From NCBI GenBank assembly GCA_033065855.1, contig JAVXUO010002361.1:232400-296399 (forward strand): a stretch of 64,000 nucleotides of DNA. Reading direction: 5' to 3'. The notes under the pieces were generated by a model. That model was not told the DNA's origin and did no database searches. It saw nothing but the letters and a program-made list of their open reading frames with translations. Position 1 is the first letter of the stretch. Every line of letters begins with the position of its first letter. Origin of the DNA: Escallonia rubra (lineage: Eukaryota > Streptophyta > Magnoliopsida > Escalloniales > Escalloniaceae). Shown here piece after piece: positions 12,153 to 23,809 of the stretch. A program made the position numbers and the translations under genes.

Positions 12153-12291
12153 TGTAATATCCCACATCGATTTTGGGAGAGTTTGCGATTGGCCTTATAA
12201 GATCCTGCCTATGAACTCATAAGTACCTACTTGGCTAGCACTTTTGAGGGAGGCAATGCCCTATGGTGGGGCCGTGGACCGGGTCGTTACA
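12153..12291 (+). repeat. TRIM LTR 2
   Basis: This is the downstream partner of the repeat at 11793-11931. It is preceded by a polypurine tract and followed by the CCTAC target duplication. Confidence 0.93.
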
Positions 12292-13786
12292 CCTACTTTG
12301 TGGCAAGGGGGGGCTGAAGCACCCCCTGACTTTTGGGGCAAATTTTTTGTTTTTTTTTTGGGAATCACACCACCTCGTTCCCCCACCCCGATACCCCGTT
12401 CTTCGAGACCACAACTCTCTCTCTCTCTCACCGGTGGACAGTGAACGTAACGACCGACGACTAAATCTGACATATTGCCAGCGACGCCACGCGACTGAAC
12501 GGTCTGAACCCATCTTGTAGATCTCCGACCGACAACCAGATCTTGAAGAAATGGCACTCTGCCGGTGACCAGATCTACGAGTCTTTGTCCGACGTCCGAC
12601 CACGTGACCAGTCACCAGATCTGCTTGACGGAGTGCCACTGCTTGACGCTGTTTGACCACGCGACCAGATCTGCTTAACGGAGTGCCTCACCCAGTCACG
12701 CTGCTGGCTGTTGGCGACCGCGAGCTGCTGCACGGACGATTGCTGGGATTTGTTGCTGGGAATTTGTCTGTTGTATGTTGCTTCGTCCCAATTCGTGGTG
12801 GAGCTGAATCCAGCCGTGGTGAATTTGTCTGTTGTCTGTCGAGTGTTGTCTACTTGAGACTTGAGTGCTTGACGGAGTGGCCCACTGCTTTGGTAAATTA
12901 TCGTTAATTTATTGTTATTGTTTATTATATATTTGTATGTCGATGCTTATGCTACAGACTTGGGTTATTTTACATGTATATAGATATCAATACAAATATA
13001 TTTGTACATTAAAAGTATCATAAACCTAGAGTTTAATTCTAAAATTTTCATTGGTATAGTTTAATTTTAGTGATTATATAAAGATTTAAAAAATTTTCTA
13101 TATAATATTATTTTACTCTAATTTTTTTGGGTGCATTCGATAGAATTTTTGCACCCCTGAAAAAAATTTCTGGTTCCGCCCCTGACTCTACCTGTTTAAC
13201 AAAATGCTTTAATGTCATCCCATGCACATGTGCTGCACAAGCAAAAACTGGGTCCTCTTGGGATTTTTGCTCCAGTCTTTGTCGTGCTTTGAAGCTCAAG
13301 ATTGGGGGTGTTTTGTTTGGGTCATGGAGCTGAGATTTGGATTTTTGTGTGGTGGGCTTTGTTTGTGCTTTACTGGGTCTGAAGAGTATACCGCTTTGAG
13401 CAACTGGGAGTTTGTTTTGAAGCTTTGAGTTGTTATACTTTTGTGATATGAAATTCTTGAAAAAAGATTGGTTGTTTGGATGATGGGTGTGGAGGCAGTG
13501 ATGGCGGGGTGGGTTTGTTTTGGGGAAGGGGTGTGCGGCAGCAGTGGTTACAAGCGGCGGTTGTAGCGGAGAAGGGGTGTCACGTGTATGGCATGTGCCA
13601 ATTTTACCTTAAAAAATATGAAATAACGAATTCACCTTTTAATTTAATAGGAAAAACTAACGGAAGGACCGGAATGGTGACGGGATGTAGTACAAGGATA
13701 AATTTCACGAAAATATGAGTTCAGGAATTGGTTTAAAAAAGGGGACAAAGTATAAGGGAACAAAATGAGAGTATCCCTTTGCAAAA

Positions 13787-14375
13787 CAAGTAACTTGAAA
13801 CTGATTTTACTTTGTTGAGTGTGTCTATGAAATAAATCTTATTTGATAAACTTGTTAAAAAAATAATATAAAATCCTTATTTCAATGTTAAATTCTTTGA
13901 GGCTATGAAATGTGGGGTTACAGAATACGATGATAATTCTGATTTCTTGAGCCATGTATAAACAAAGAAGATCTTAATAGCGACGACATAAAGAATATAT
14001 ACTTAGTATATACATATCTATAGTATGTTCTTGATTTTTAAGTCTATTTTAGCATGTTGCGTGCATGTACGCGTAGTAAGATTATACAGTATATCTCATG
14101 CATGTACTTTCTGTTCCTTGCACTTAACTTTTCTAGTTTGGATCTTTGGGCATGTATAGCTGTTTTGCATAATTGAGGTTAAAACGTCAAAAAAAATATG
14201 GCTGTGTCAAATTTTAGAGAGCAATATCTACTCCTTTTAATTGTTTAAGATTCTTAAAAGTCTTTCTGTTTTGAAAATACGAAGGTAAAAAACTTGTTCT
14301 TCTCAAACTGTAAAGTTTAATTGGAAGAATACCAGTGCAATATGTATCATATCATAATACCCTCTTAATTAGTCG
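13787..14375. other. Unit I non-coding spacer
   Basis: The first 110 bases align with 30788-30890 of unit II. The rest (about 13900-14280) has no counterpart there, because unit II holds a 3.9-kb insertion in its place. No gene was seen. Confidence 0.5.
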
Positions 14376-14384
14376 AATTTTATA

Positions 14385-15363
14385 GGGATAATTACAGCAA
14401 TGTCCCTGAGGTTAGGGTAAAATTACAGTCAAGGACACTAAGTTTCAAATGTAACATACCGTGACAAAAAATATTAAAAAGGTAACACTCGTGTCCATCC
14501 GTCAGGTATCCGTAAAAAAATGTACCTTTTTAATGATATCATCATTACGCATTTTCAAAACGGCAACGCCAGCCTTGTACGGTATATACTGAATAATTTT
14601 TAAAAATTTCAAATTAGGATTTCAAACCCTATTTTGAAAATTAGGGTTTACAAACCCTAATTTTTAAATTAGGGCTTCAAACACACACTATCACACCCCC
14701 TTTCCCCGCTGCTGCCCCCCTCCCTCTCCCCACGCCACCACCGCCGCCTTCACAGCACCTCAATACCATGGGCTAATTGCACGACTTATTACTAGAAATC
14801 TTGTCCAATTTCGGCCAACAGAGAAGGTATTACCTCAAGAGAGAGGGACTGAAGTAACTTGCATATCTTGGGTGACGGAGGGGCTGCGGCGGGGTTGGGC
14901 GAGGAATGGGGTTGCGGTGGGGTTGGGTGAGGTAGGGGCTGCGGCTCTACGTTGCGATGAAGGGAGGGAGGGTAGCAACGACGGGGTGGGGGGATGGTGG
15001 TGGGCGGGGTGGGATGGGATGGGTGGTAGGGAGAGAGAGGGAGAGATGGGGCGGCTGATGCACTACGGTGCGATGATGGGATGGGGGGGGCAGCAACAGC
15101 GAGGCGGGGGGAGGGTGGTGTGCGGGGTGGGAGGGGAAGGGTGGGGGGAAGAGAGAGAGAGAGTAAAGTTCAGAGATGGAAGTAATGGCATTTGAAAAAA
15201 AAAAATAGCTTTCTAACTTAAGGGCAATAAGGTCATTTTCTTAAAACCGTTTGGATTTTTAAGATGATTCCTTTTGGTCAACAAATAAAAGTGTAATTTG
15301 TCCAAACTAATGGACACACATGTAATTTCACCCTAACCTCAGGCACTTTGTTGTAATTATCCC
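14385..15363. mobile_element. Non-autonomous Mutator-like element
   Basis: The left end is GGGATAATTACAGCAATGTC and the right end is the complement of GGGATAATTACAACAAAGTG. The TIRs extend through CCTGAGGTTAGGGTGAAATT-like text. A perfect 9-bp duplication AATTTTATA flanks it at 14376-14384 and 15364-15372. Unit II has the empty site, AATTTTATA once, near 34861-34869. Internal sequence is a C-rich stretch followed by a strongly G-rich stretch (14870-15170). The ORF there is low-complexity and not credible. Confidence 0.92.
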
Positions 15364-15831
15364 AATTTTATATTGATCTAAGGAAAAGAAACAAATAGAG
15401 TGCTTGAGTTTATAGGAAAAAAAATTGCAAAGTGTGGCCAAAGTCTAGTGATTGAAATTATACTTTGTTAACGACGTTAAATCATGATAAATGAGGTCTT
15501 GGACTTCTAATTATCTTGACTATTTGATATTTTCATACTTGTGGTATTTATATCTATTTCAAATGGCATCTAAGTTTTGATTTCTAAAATGTGAGGTACG
15601 TTGAATTATTTTATATTTTAAGTCTTCAATACCAAATATTTATCGCAAATTTGAAACTATGTTTATAGGTGGGTTTTATCTAGCTCGGTCAAAGCTTGAG
15701 AATTGAAATATAATTCCTTGGAACTTATTAGAGGATTTTTATGAAGTTGCTATTGATAAGAGATTTTGTTAGACGAAACATGATTAATGTTGAGAAGAAT
15801 GTGGCTCTTAGACTCTTAGTAGGTCACAATA

Positions 15832-16230
15832 TGTCAAAGACTAGTTCCTAATAGCAGAGTACTGATCAAAACGCTTGATTCATATAGTAGTGAGGCTACT
15901 GATTAGTATTATCTTTGATGCTAAGCAAAATGGATGTTACCACCGAAACTTGATTTACTTGATGAGATTGATAATGTTGCTTCGATGTGCACTGTTGGGT
16001 CATTAAAATTATGGAGATTTGTAATACTACTGGTTAGAATATGTCAAAGACTAGTTCCTAATAGTAGACTACTGATCAAAATGTTTGATTCATAGTAGTG
16101 AGGCTACTCACTAGTATTATCTTTGATGCTAAGCAAAATAAATGTTACCACTGAAACTTGATTTACTTGATGAGATCGATACTATTGCTTCGATGTGCAC
16201 TATTGGGCCTTTATAAGTTTGGAGACTTTT
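15832..16230. repeat. Tandem duplication of about 200 bp in unit I
   Basis: TGTCAAAGACTAGTTCCTAA begins both 15832 and about 16037, and each copy runs to GATGTGCACT(A/G)TTGGG. Unit II (35345-35512) has one copy only. The local duplication therefore followed, or was lost after, the large one. It is non-coding. Confidence 0.8.
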
Positions 16231-16369
16231 AATGCTTCATTGATGAAGAAGAATAAGTTATAGAGGCTTCATAAAAATTTGTGCAATTTGCCTCCGGACT
16301 AACGTAGAGGCTAGATCCTTTATCACCTAAGGCGGATGGGGTGAGCCCACAGGGAGTCACCCCATAGAG

Positions 16370-19300
16370 CGTGACTCGTGATAAAGTAGTACCCTTTTGT
16401 TAATAGGAGGGTGTCTCCTCCTCATCCGCGTTATGTTTGTGCTACTTAATGTGACGTCCAGGAAAGGGTTCTCCTTGCATGAGTCCGAGGCGAATATTTT
16501 TGTGAGGTACATGTCACATGTACCCTTAACAAACTCACCTAAGTGAGAGAGGTCGTAAGGTTGCCATTGTGGGAACCATTGGCCTTTCCCTAAAAGACTC
16601 TCATGAGAATCAGATAAGACCGCATGGCCATTAATAGTGCTAACCCGCGAACCAAATCCCATATCAGTATTGTGTGTGTGACAACTGAAGCTTGGCCGAG
16701 TGACCTAATTCAAGGCTTAGTCCATTATGACTCTCTCAAATGGATGTTGTCAACACTAAGTGTTGGTTCAAGCCCAAAAGACACCAACACCTATTGCACA
16801 GTACAAGTTACCCAAATTATTTATGTATTTTATATTTTTATTACTTTATGAGATTATAATGTTCGACAACCATGACTTTATTTTGTGAAAGGAAAAATAG
16901 TAATAATAAAAAAATGGTTTATGAATTTTATCATGATTTTCATCAATATGTGTCTTTTTGTTTTGATTTTTTTAATACTTTAAATTTTGTGGGAATAATG
17001 AGACTTTATAAACATTTCATCAATGTCTTTTTAAATATTTTAAATTATCATTTTATTTTATCAAAATATTAAGGGATTGATGGAATATTTAAATAAAATA
17101 AAATGTACCTTATATCGTTATAATTATATTGCAAGTCGTGGCTACATGGTATTTACTTACATGTAAATTATGAAATGAGTTACAAATACAATAAAGAGTA
17201 TTATTAACTCATAATTGTTTATGCAGTATATAATGTGTTTTATTGTTTGGCATTATCGAGAATGGTTATCATTATTCCATAATTAGTACAAAGCTTTTAA
17301 GCATATTTATGTGACCCAATAAATGATTTATGATTGGCCATGTGCATAAGGCCATACATAGGGTGTAACATAGAGATAGCTTCCTTCTCTCCTGGACTGA
17401 CGGCGGGGACCCTGGGATCCCTACCCTCGTCGGGCCTCCAATCCTCCTAAGTATACACCTGCACATACATAAGGACGCGAGATAACATAATATTATCTAG
17501 AGTTCATACCGTATTACTTTCAATTATTTACTACTATTTTGCTATGTTTAACCACCTAGAGTTGCTCATATTCTTGTTGCACCCTAAACCTTCCAAGTTC
17601 CAACAGTACAATGCAAATTAACAAGCACCTCCACTCACCTGACTCTAGTACATCTATTCGACGGTGTTCTGGAACATTTTAGAGGGCTTTTAATTCACTG
17701 ATACTTGAAGCAATACCATATGCTAAAATCGCTTATAAACACGATGGATATGAGTGAATTAGGAAAGTTACCAGCAACATAGGATGACAAAAGGTAGTTT
17801 TGAGGAGCTCTTTGATGTCTACCCTGGCTCTCTTCAGCTGATCGGAATTGGAGGCGAAGCATTTCGCAGATGCCGCGGTGCTGTAATTGCCGGCGGAGGA
17901 CACTTGGGCCGTCTATCTTTTGTGCTAAATGGTGATAGAAAAACACACATGGGTTTAAGTTGAATTGCAAGAAACACTTATATGAGACCAATATGCTTGT
18001 TAGAACGAAGGTCTCACGGTAGAGATTGGCCGGGTTGGTTTCAGTGAATCATCGAGACAACTATGTTGAAGAGGTATGGCAGTGCGAAGAAGATAGTCAT
18101 GGGGAATGTATTCTTTCACTCAATTATGGCGGGACAACCAGTTGCGTGCACGCGAGGGAGTGCATGCTAAAGGAGCAAAGTTGACAGATTATGTATAATG
18201 TTGTTGTAATGCTGTCAATTTTTTTTTCCTTCCAGAATCAACCCTGTTTGTTGTTACTAAGAACAAGCTTCACCGAAACTAGCTAATCATCCCGTGCATT
18301 AAGTAATTTAGTCGGGTTGAGATGCAATTTGGTTTATACGTCAATTCAGATTTATCCAATCCAGATTTATACCATTTGTCAACCAAAACTATCTTAATAC
18401 CTCCAATAACTATCATCACTTTCGTTACTGAAATTACTATCAATATCAAACCTGCATTATTAACCACTATCACCTCTATCCACCATAACTGTTACCACTG
18501 TCATAATTATCACAACCACGTACTTGCAGCTATCTTCACCCGATCACAACCACCATTATACCAATAAATCACTTATCACTTTAATTTACCGTCACCCTTA
18601 CTACCACCGCCACTACCACATTACAACTACCATCTTGCTAGCATGAGTACCATAACTACCACCATGGCAACTAGGCTGCCACTACAGCATTGGAACCGCT
18701 TGTCATGGCTAAAGTTGTCAAACGGTGGTGAAAATTTGTCTTAGAGCTCACTTTTGACTTACCTTTAAATTTGTGTATTTATAAAATTCATTCTTAGCTT
18801 GTCACGACTTAGTATCTAACCAGTTTCAGTTCCATTTTATATAACCTACACCATGATAGAATAAATAATTCTAAAAATCAGCTATCTCTTACCACATTGC
18901 AATGCCTAATTGGTTCTAATCGAAATCATACACTACGGTCCGCAAAGTTTTTGCCTCTCTCCCTGCTTCACCACTCCCACTCTCCCTCTTCACCACTACA
19001 ATTCTGCCTATAGGGTTCCTTACATTGGCGAGTAATTGCAAGCCCTGCCATTAATAAAAGTGCTCCAATTTTCGTTGCCTTTAGCCCTAAGATTTTTTTA
19101 AACTTATAGCCATCAAACTCTATTTACCCTAAATTTTTGCTAAGCGATTCCCATGGGGACATCATCCAACTATTTCGAAACCACATTCTGACATTAAAAT
19201 ATCTCATGCAAAGCGATTTGCTATCCCTTCGATTTAGGATGGGACCAATGACGCCAAAAATATCATCTCTATAGTCATGGTTGCTCAAAATTCCAACAAA

Positions 19301-20550
19301 AAAGAAAAAAGAAAAAAAAAATCTTTCTTCTGATTCCTCCAATCATAATAATGTTTAATAAAACAAAAGGTACCTAAAGTATGCCATAGTAATCGTGGTC
19401 AGAACATGCAATAAAATCAAAGGTCATATATTGCCTATCCATCAAAGCAAACTACGAAAAAAAAAAAAAAAAAAGATATAAAAGTAACCTCATCACGTTG
19501 ATATTATTCTCCAACATAAATGACTATAAGCAATCAAATCTCCAAACAACCCTGACGATGATAGTGTCAACGGACTCTCCCAAGCCTGTCATTCTTTAAT
19601 ATTAAAGACAAACTAAATTTTAGAGTGACCAGATTCGGCAGGGACATACCATAGTAGTGTTTTATTATAATGCATGAAATTGATGACCTTTCATCCTTAT
19701 TTACCCATTTATGTGGTGAACTTGAACAGAGTTAATTAGGCCTTGATGCATGATTGTGCAACATACCTATAGCTCTTAGTTTCTTATATTAACACCGATA
19801 TAAACCAATCTATAGACTTAATTTCACCAACTTGTTACATGTATTTAGGTTATCAACTATCAACTAAGAAATAATAGGAATTATAGGCATATAACGCAGT
19901 TCAATACTTACTTTGTATCTAATGGAGACCGTGCCAACAAAAAAGTTGTTGGTATGACCTGTAGCCCGTAAACCAAACGAAGCAATTCAAGATACAATTC
20001 AAGATATAGAACAGAACAATATATACATGCCAATTTAAGATATTATGATGCTGCACTTAAGGTCGTCCATTTTGCTACTATGATCATGTTAAAGTGCCAG
20101 CATTGTTCATTTGCCATCGGTATCTAGTTAATGATAATAACAATCCCGCATTAGTTTCGTATTACTTGGTGCATAGTTTAAACAGCCACGAGAAATAGAA
20201 GAAAGGAAGTGAGGAAAAATAGAGCCGAAAGAGAGAACTGTTGAAAGGAGCAGATTTACTTCGTATGGAGACGGTGAGGTTGAGTGGAATCTGTCGAGAG
20301 AATTTGAGGCCGTGGAAGTGGGGAGGTAATATTGATCTGTGAATTTAGTATCTTTTTTTACGTCCGCCACATGAAGAGGGCAAACTGAAATGGGAGACTT
20401 TGTGGATCAAAGTTGAAGAAGCTGATGTTTGCTTGGTTGCTAGCATGAAAGAGTTTTGTTTAAGAAGGGACTCTGGGAATGAAAGTTCAATCTTATGTGG
20501 CAAGCAATAAATAATTCAAAAAATTTGATGCGACGTAATTAGAGAGTTTT
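16370..20550. other. Unit I-specific region, no intact gene
   Basis: This stretch has no counterpart in unit II, where the junction at about 35630 skips it. It contains old repeat sequence. 16370-16840 and 17330-17530 look like retroelement-derived DNA but show no matching LTR ends. 17795-18125 is a copy of a repeat also present at 25305-25640 and 40500-40790. 18350-18660 is a degenerate ACY-rich tract. A-runs occur at 19301-19321 and 19456-19474. No protein I would defend. Confidence 0.4.
17795..18125. repeat. Copy 1 of the SPH-locus repeat with copia-like remnants
   Basis: It shares AAAGGTAGTTTTGAG, CTCTTTGATGTCT, GCGAAGCATTT and GAAGAGGTATGGCAGTGCGA with 25305-25620 and 40500-40760. In those two copies the adjoining minus-strand text encodes a Ty1/copia reverse-transcriptase phrase. 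Here that phrase has been lost next to 17795. Confidence 0.55.
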
Positions 20551-20846
20551 TAAAATCCTATGTGTCGTAATTCTACGAGGCCATGGATATGCTCATTTGA
20601 AGAACATGTGTCTCTAAAGGAGCATGTGGACTCTTTTGCTCTGCCAAGGGTGGACACAGAACACAGGAGCAACGTAAATAGCCTTCCAAAAATGCACAAT
20701 GTGGTCCAATTGATAGGTGCAAAATGGCAAAGAATTGGCAGACAAACCTAAATTTATTCTCATCCTTTTGACGAAAGGATGAGAATAAATTTCCTATATG
20801 GACCCAACCTGACCCCATTATTGACCCAATATTCCCGTCCCCCTTA

Positions 20847-21838
20847 CGGTCTGTTTTGGAACCAATTCTTTCAAGATTTAGATTTTAAATTTGGAATTGG
20901 AATTGGAATTGGAATTCAATTCAATTTTTTTTTTTGTTTGGAACAGAAGGGAATTCAAATTACAAAATTCATATTTTGTGTTTGGAGAACAAATAAAATG
21001 GAAACGCAACAAATTTTTAGACAAAATATCCTTGACTTACGATGAAAAATAAATTACGGTAGATGGTTTCAAGTGTGCTAGTGCCACCACATAGTGGTGG
21101 TGGTGGCGGCGGCACCACACAAGGTAACCGCATCGATGGTGGAAGTGGTGGAGTGGTCAAGTGATGATAATGATGGTGGCGATGGTGGTATTGAGGTGTA
21201 ACTGGTGGTGGTCAAGTAACGCCAATAGTGATGTCGGTGGCAGTAGTGGTGACAATGGCGGCAATGGTGGTGGTAGTGATGACAATGGCGGTGATGGTGG
21301 TGGCGACGGTGATGGCAATAATTGTGGTGGTGACAATAGTGGTGGTGCAACAGTGATGGCAGCAATTGTAATGGTGGTAGTAGTGGTGGCAGTGGTGATA
21401 GTGGTTACGGTAATGGTGGCGCTGGTGATGGTGGCAGTAGGGTGGTAGCGGGGGGAGGGGGGTTTGGGGTGGTGGTGGTAGCAGTGGTGGTTGCGGGGTG
21501 GTGACAACAGTAGTGGTGACAGTGGCGATAGTGGTGGTGACGACAGTAGTGGTGGCGGCGGCGGTGGCGGTAGTGATAGCGGAAATAAAGACGGTGGTGA
21601 TGAGTTCATTATTGGAAAGATTCAGAAAATGGTAAGATATGTAAATAATTACTTTTGAGTTAAGTAAATCCAAATCTCATGAAATATGACCATTTTTTTT
21701 ATCGAATTTCACACTATAGAAACAAATCTAGTCAAGTCCCATAAAATCCAATTCCAATTTCTTTTTTTAATATTCCAAATAACAAAATTTGCGTATTTGA
21801 AATGAAATCTCATCAATTTCATGGTTCCGAACGCACTC
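20847..21838. mobile_element. PIF/Harbinger-like element with GGT-rich core (unit I copy)
   Basis: The ends are CGGTCTGTTTTGGAACCAAT and the complement of GAGTGCGTTCGGAACCATGA. They are flanked by the 3-bp TTA at 20844-20846 and 21839-21841. The two related SPH upstream regions at about 26686 and 41052 read GTCCCCCTTAATATT without interruption and give the empty site. A TTA duplication with GG..TGTTTGG-type ends fits PIF/Harbinger. The core (21095-21600) is an imperfect GGN trinucleotide array that produces long, spurious Thr/His/Pro or Gly/Val ORFs on both strands. Confidence 0.8.
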
Positions 21839-22043
21839 TTAATATTTATGTGATTTTTTCTCTTCTCTCTTTCCCTATTTAGATAATCCAATGACGTATA
21901 ACATTAGTTGCTAGATTATCTACACAGAGTGTTAATTGCAATCCTATTACGAGTATAGCAAATAAAACGTAACTCTTTACGCAGATTCTAAGAATTCTAA
22001 ACAAGATCACCAAGGAATTCTAAACAGGATCACCACATAGCAA

Positions 22044-22050
22044 TATATAA
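22044..22050 (+). promoter_or_regulatory. TATA box of SPH gene A
   Basis: TATATAA stands 84 bp upstream of the ATG at 22128, inside CAATATATAAGCAGAATGG. The phrase is conserved upstream of B (26862-26875), D (41240-41253) and, as TGTATAAG, C (about 36920). The spacing leaves a leader of about 50 nt. Confidence 0.65.
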
Positions 22051-22080
22051 GCAGAATGGCTCGCTTCCTTGCTTCCTAGC

Positions 22081-22131
22081 ATGCATTACTCTGCAAACAA
22101 AAACTCAGGCCATATATGCTTTGTGCCATGA
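22081..22131 (+). promoter_or_regulatory. uORF overlapping the SPH A start codon (ATGA)
   Basis: An upstream ATG opens a 16-codon frame (MHYSANKNSGHICFVP) whose TGA overlaps the SPH ATG as ATGA at 22128-22131. A shorter upstream frame, MARFLAS, ends just before it. If these are transcribed in the leader they would be expected to lower translation. The first frame is preserved in C (MARFLNS), but the second reads on past the start codon there. Confidence 0.4.
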
Positions 22132-22562
22132 GAAGCCTATCCTTCTTTGTTGTCTTAGCATATTGCCTTGCTTGTATAACACATGCTACGAAGGATGAGG
22201 TTCATATTGTTGACCTACTCCCTGCTAATTCTCCTGCGCTATTACTAATTCATTGCAAATCTAAAGATACCAATTTTGGGTATCGATGGCTCCATGCCGG
22301 TGATTCTTTCATGTGGAGATTCACACCTTACCCCATTCTGCCCATCACGGTTTACTTTTGTTACTTCTGGTGGGACATCAAGTATCAAACGTTTAAAGTG
22401 TACGATGAATACAAAGTTGCTAAGAAGTGTACCGTACAAGACAGCAAGAAAGCTACGTGCTATTATTATGTGCTGGCCGATGGTTTTTATTTTGCAAACA
22501 AATATAGCACTAATCAGTCGGACTGGATAAAACTGAGAGACTGGCAGGGGACTGGTTTATGA
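22128..22562 (+). CDS. S-protein homolog (plant self-incompatibility S1 family), copy A
   Basis: This is an intronless 144-residue secreted protein. Residues 1-21 (MRSLSFFVVLAYCLACITHA) form a signal peptide. The rest is the S1 domain: DEVHIVDLLPANSPALLLIH, CKSKDTNFGYRWL, GDSFMWRFTPY, TVYFCYFWWD and FKVYDEY. Four cysteines in the mature part (IHC, YFC, KKC, ATC) match the family's two disulfides. NQS near the end is a possible glycosylation site. S1/SPH proteins are small, secreted, cysteine-paired polypeptides. In Papaver one member is the pistil S determinant, but most SPHs have unknown or reproductive/developmental roles, so no self-incompatibility role is claimed. The ATG at 22128 was chosen over 22116 because the paralogue at 37008 can start only there. 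C is the closest relative. Confidence 0.92.
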   Translation: MRSLSFFVVLAYCLACITHATKDEVHIVDLLPANSPALLLIHCKSKDTNFGYRWLHAGDSFMWRFTPYPILPITVYFCYFWWDIKYQTFKVYDEYKVAKKCTVQDSKKATCYYYVLADGFYFANKYSTNQSDWIKLRDWQGTGL

Positions 22563-23809
22563 TTGAATAACCACATAGATGGGGCTTATATGATGATATT
22601 ATGTGTTGCAGTCTGTCTGGCAATTGTGTTAGACTTCTATTTTATTTCACTCAAAAGGGAGAGACTATTAAGCTATTATTTGGCCCTTTTTCTTTGAGAA
22701 AGCATTTAGTAGTCCTTCTCCTCGCAAGGTTTCCAATTCTTTATTTTTCTTTGCTTCGTACCAAACACAATTATTAGAGCTTAACTGGACAAGTTGGTCA
22801 AATTGATTTAACCAGGATGTCGTGACTAGTAAAGCCTGGTATTCAATTCAAAAGCAATCTCATGAGGAGGAGAAGCTCGCCAGGTATATATGACAATCGG
22901 TCACAATCTCCGTGTATAATTGATGTGAGACTTTAGGAGTGACAACTGCGTTTTAATTTTGTAATTGGTTTGTTACGGCATGTTTCAAGTTAAAATTAAT
23001 ATGGACTAAAATAATGTGTGAATGTGTCACGATCAGACTGATCCAAGTATTTTGTAAAGCAATTCCCGTGAAACTGTTTCAAAAATTGAGCAAAGATGCC
23101 CATTGTCTTCTTTTAGAGCAATTTGTGAGAACTCGGGAGTATTGTGCAGGTTATTTTTGCCTAGTATTCTAGGACTGTTAAGTGCTAAATATATTAATCT
23201 AAGCCTAACTTAATCTACTCCTAATTAATTCATTCCTGCTCCTAGTCAAAAACACATGCAAAGCATTGAAAAAATAAAAATAAAAACAAAAACCCTCAAA
23301 GTGTTTTATAGATCAGACATGAAATCACAGAACATTTAGTTCAAGCAAATACAACTTCAAATGTTTACGAAGATAAACACATGTTTGATTGCCTAAGATG
23401 GACTGTTTATTCCGAATAATTAATCAGGTTTTTGGAAAAAAAACCATATGCTAGTTTTGTAAACGATGCTGATAGTTCATATTCAGAGTAATTAATCAGT
23501 TGGTTGCCTTTCATACATCAAACCATATTAAGTAGTTCTTTTAAGATAGTTCATGATACGATGCATTGCATTCTAATGTTCAAGATTGGGTTTACTCGTA
23601 AATATACTAAGAATACCAACAACATGTGAAATATCAGGCCTCGTGCCATTAGTGGCATATCCAGAGTACCAGTTGTACTAGCATGTACTTTTGGTTCACA
23701 ACATCATTGTTCTCAATATAGTATAACTGACTTTCAAATAAGAAGGAGCGCATTCAGTTTTGCAACCAAAATATTTGAATGACTCAACATTTTTTTCACA
23801 TAATAAGTT
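22563..23809. repeat. SPH A 3' flank, duplicated downstream of SPH C
   Basis: This stretch aligns with 37458-38162 and 39471-40412, for example GTCGTGACTA, GTAATTGGTTTGTTACG and GTGTTTTATAGATCAGACAT. At 23262-23290 it preserves the uninterrupted target (AAAAATAAA) of the Mutator-like element that occupies 38163-39470 in unit II. No gene was seen. Confidence 0.75.

Larger units (their letters stand above)
11793..12291 (+). mobile_element. TRIM (terminal-repeat retrotransposon in miniature), 499 bp
   Basis: Two 139-bp LTRs (11793-11931 and 12153-12291) begin TGTAATATCCCACATC, end GGGTCGTTACA and are nearly identical. The 5-bp duplication CCTAC lies at 11788-11792 and 12292-12296. Directly after LTR1 is TGGTATCAGAGCC (11934-11946), the common methionine-tRNA primer-binding site of plant retroelements. 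A purine tract AAGGTGGGGAGA (12140-12151) precedes LTR2. The internal 221 bp encode nothing. All the hallmarks are present at under 0.5 kb, so it is a TRIM that must have been mobilised in trans. It inserted 15 bp inside the hAT left end. Confidence 0.95.
11778..13184. mobile_element. Non-autonomous hAT element
   Basis: The ends are CAGGGGCGGACCTACT (interrupted by the TRIM) and ...GGTTCCGCCCCTG. A perfect 8-bp duplication ACTCTACC flanks it at 11770-11777 and 13185-13192. CAGGGGCGG termini with an 8-bp TSD are a known plant hAT pattern. The interior (about 12300-12900) is GC-richer than its surroundings and lacks a transposase. The short overlapping ORFs here are not supported. A related element with the same terminal style sits at 27876-28379, and a probable one at 32647-33724. 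Confidence 0.9.
9884..13777. mobile_element. Mutator-like element hosting nested LINE, hAT and TRIM
   Basis: The left end is GGGATAATATTAGTTTGGTC and the right end is the complement of GGGATACTCTCATTTTGTTC, so the TIRs are partly matching. A perfect 9-bp duplication TTTGCAAAA flanks it at 9875-9883 and 13778-13786. The corresponding place in unit II (about 30780-30792, TTTTGTAAAACAAGTAAC) is uninterrupted and supplies the empty site. Removing the nested LINE and hAT leaves about 1.1 kb, so the host element was a small non-autonomous MULE. None of its own sequence is recognisably coding. Confidence 0.88.

Noticed and set aside
14872..15195. Gly/Trp/Arg-rich ORF
   Set aside because: G-rich low-complexity interior of a MULE.
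16370..17530. Possible LTR retrotransposon ends
   Set aside because: No TG...CA repeat pair, primer-binding site or target duplication could be matched.
21078..21673. Long His/Thr/Pro/Ser-rich ORFs on both strands
   Set aside because: They lie on an imperfect GGN/CCN trinucleotide array inside a Harbinger-like element. Open frames on all strands follow from composition.
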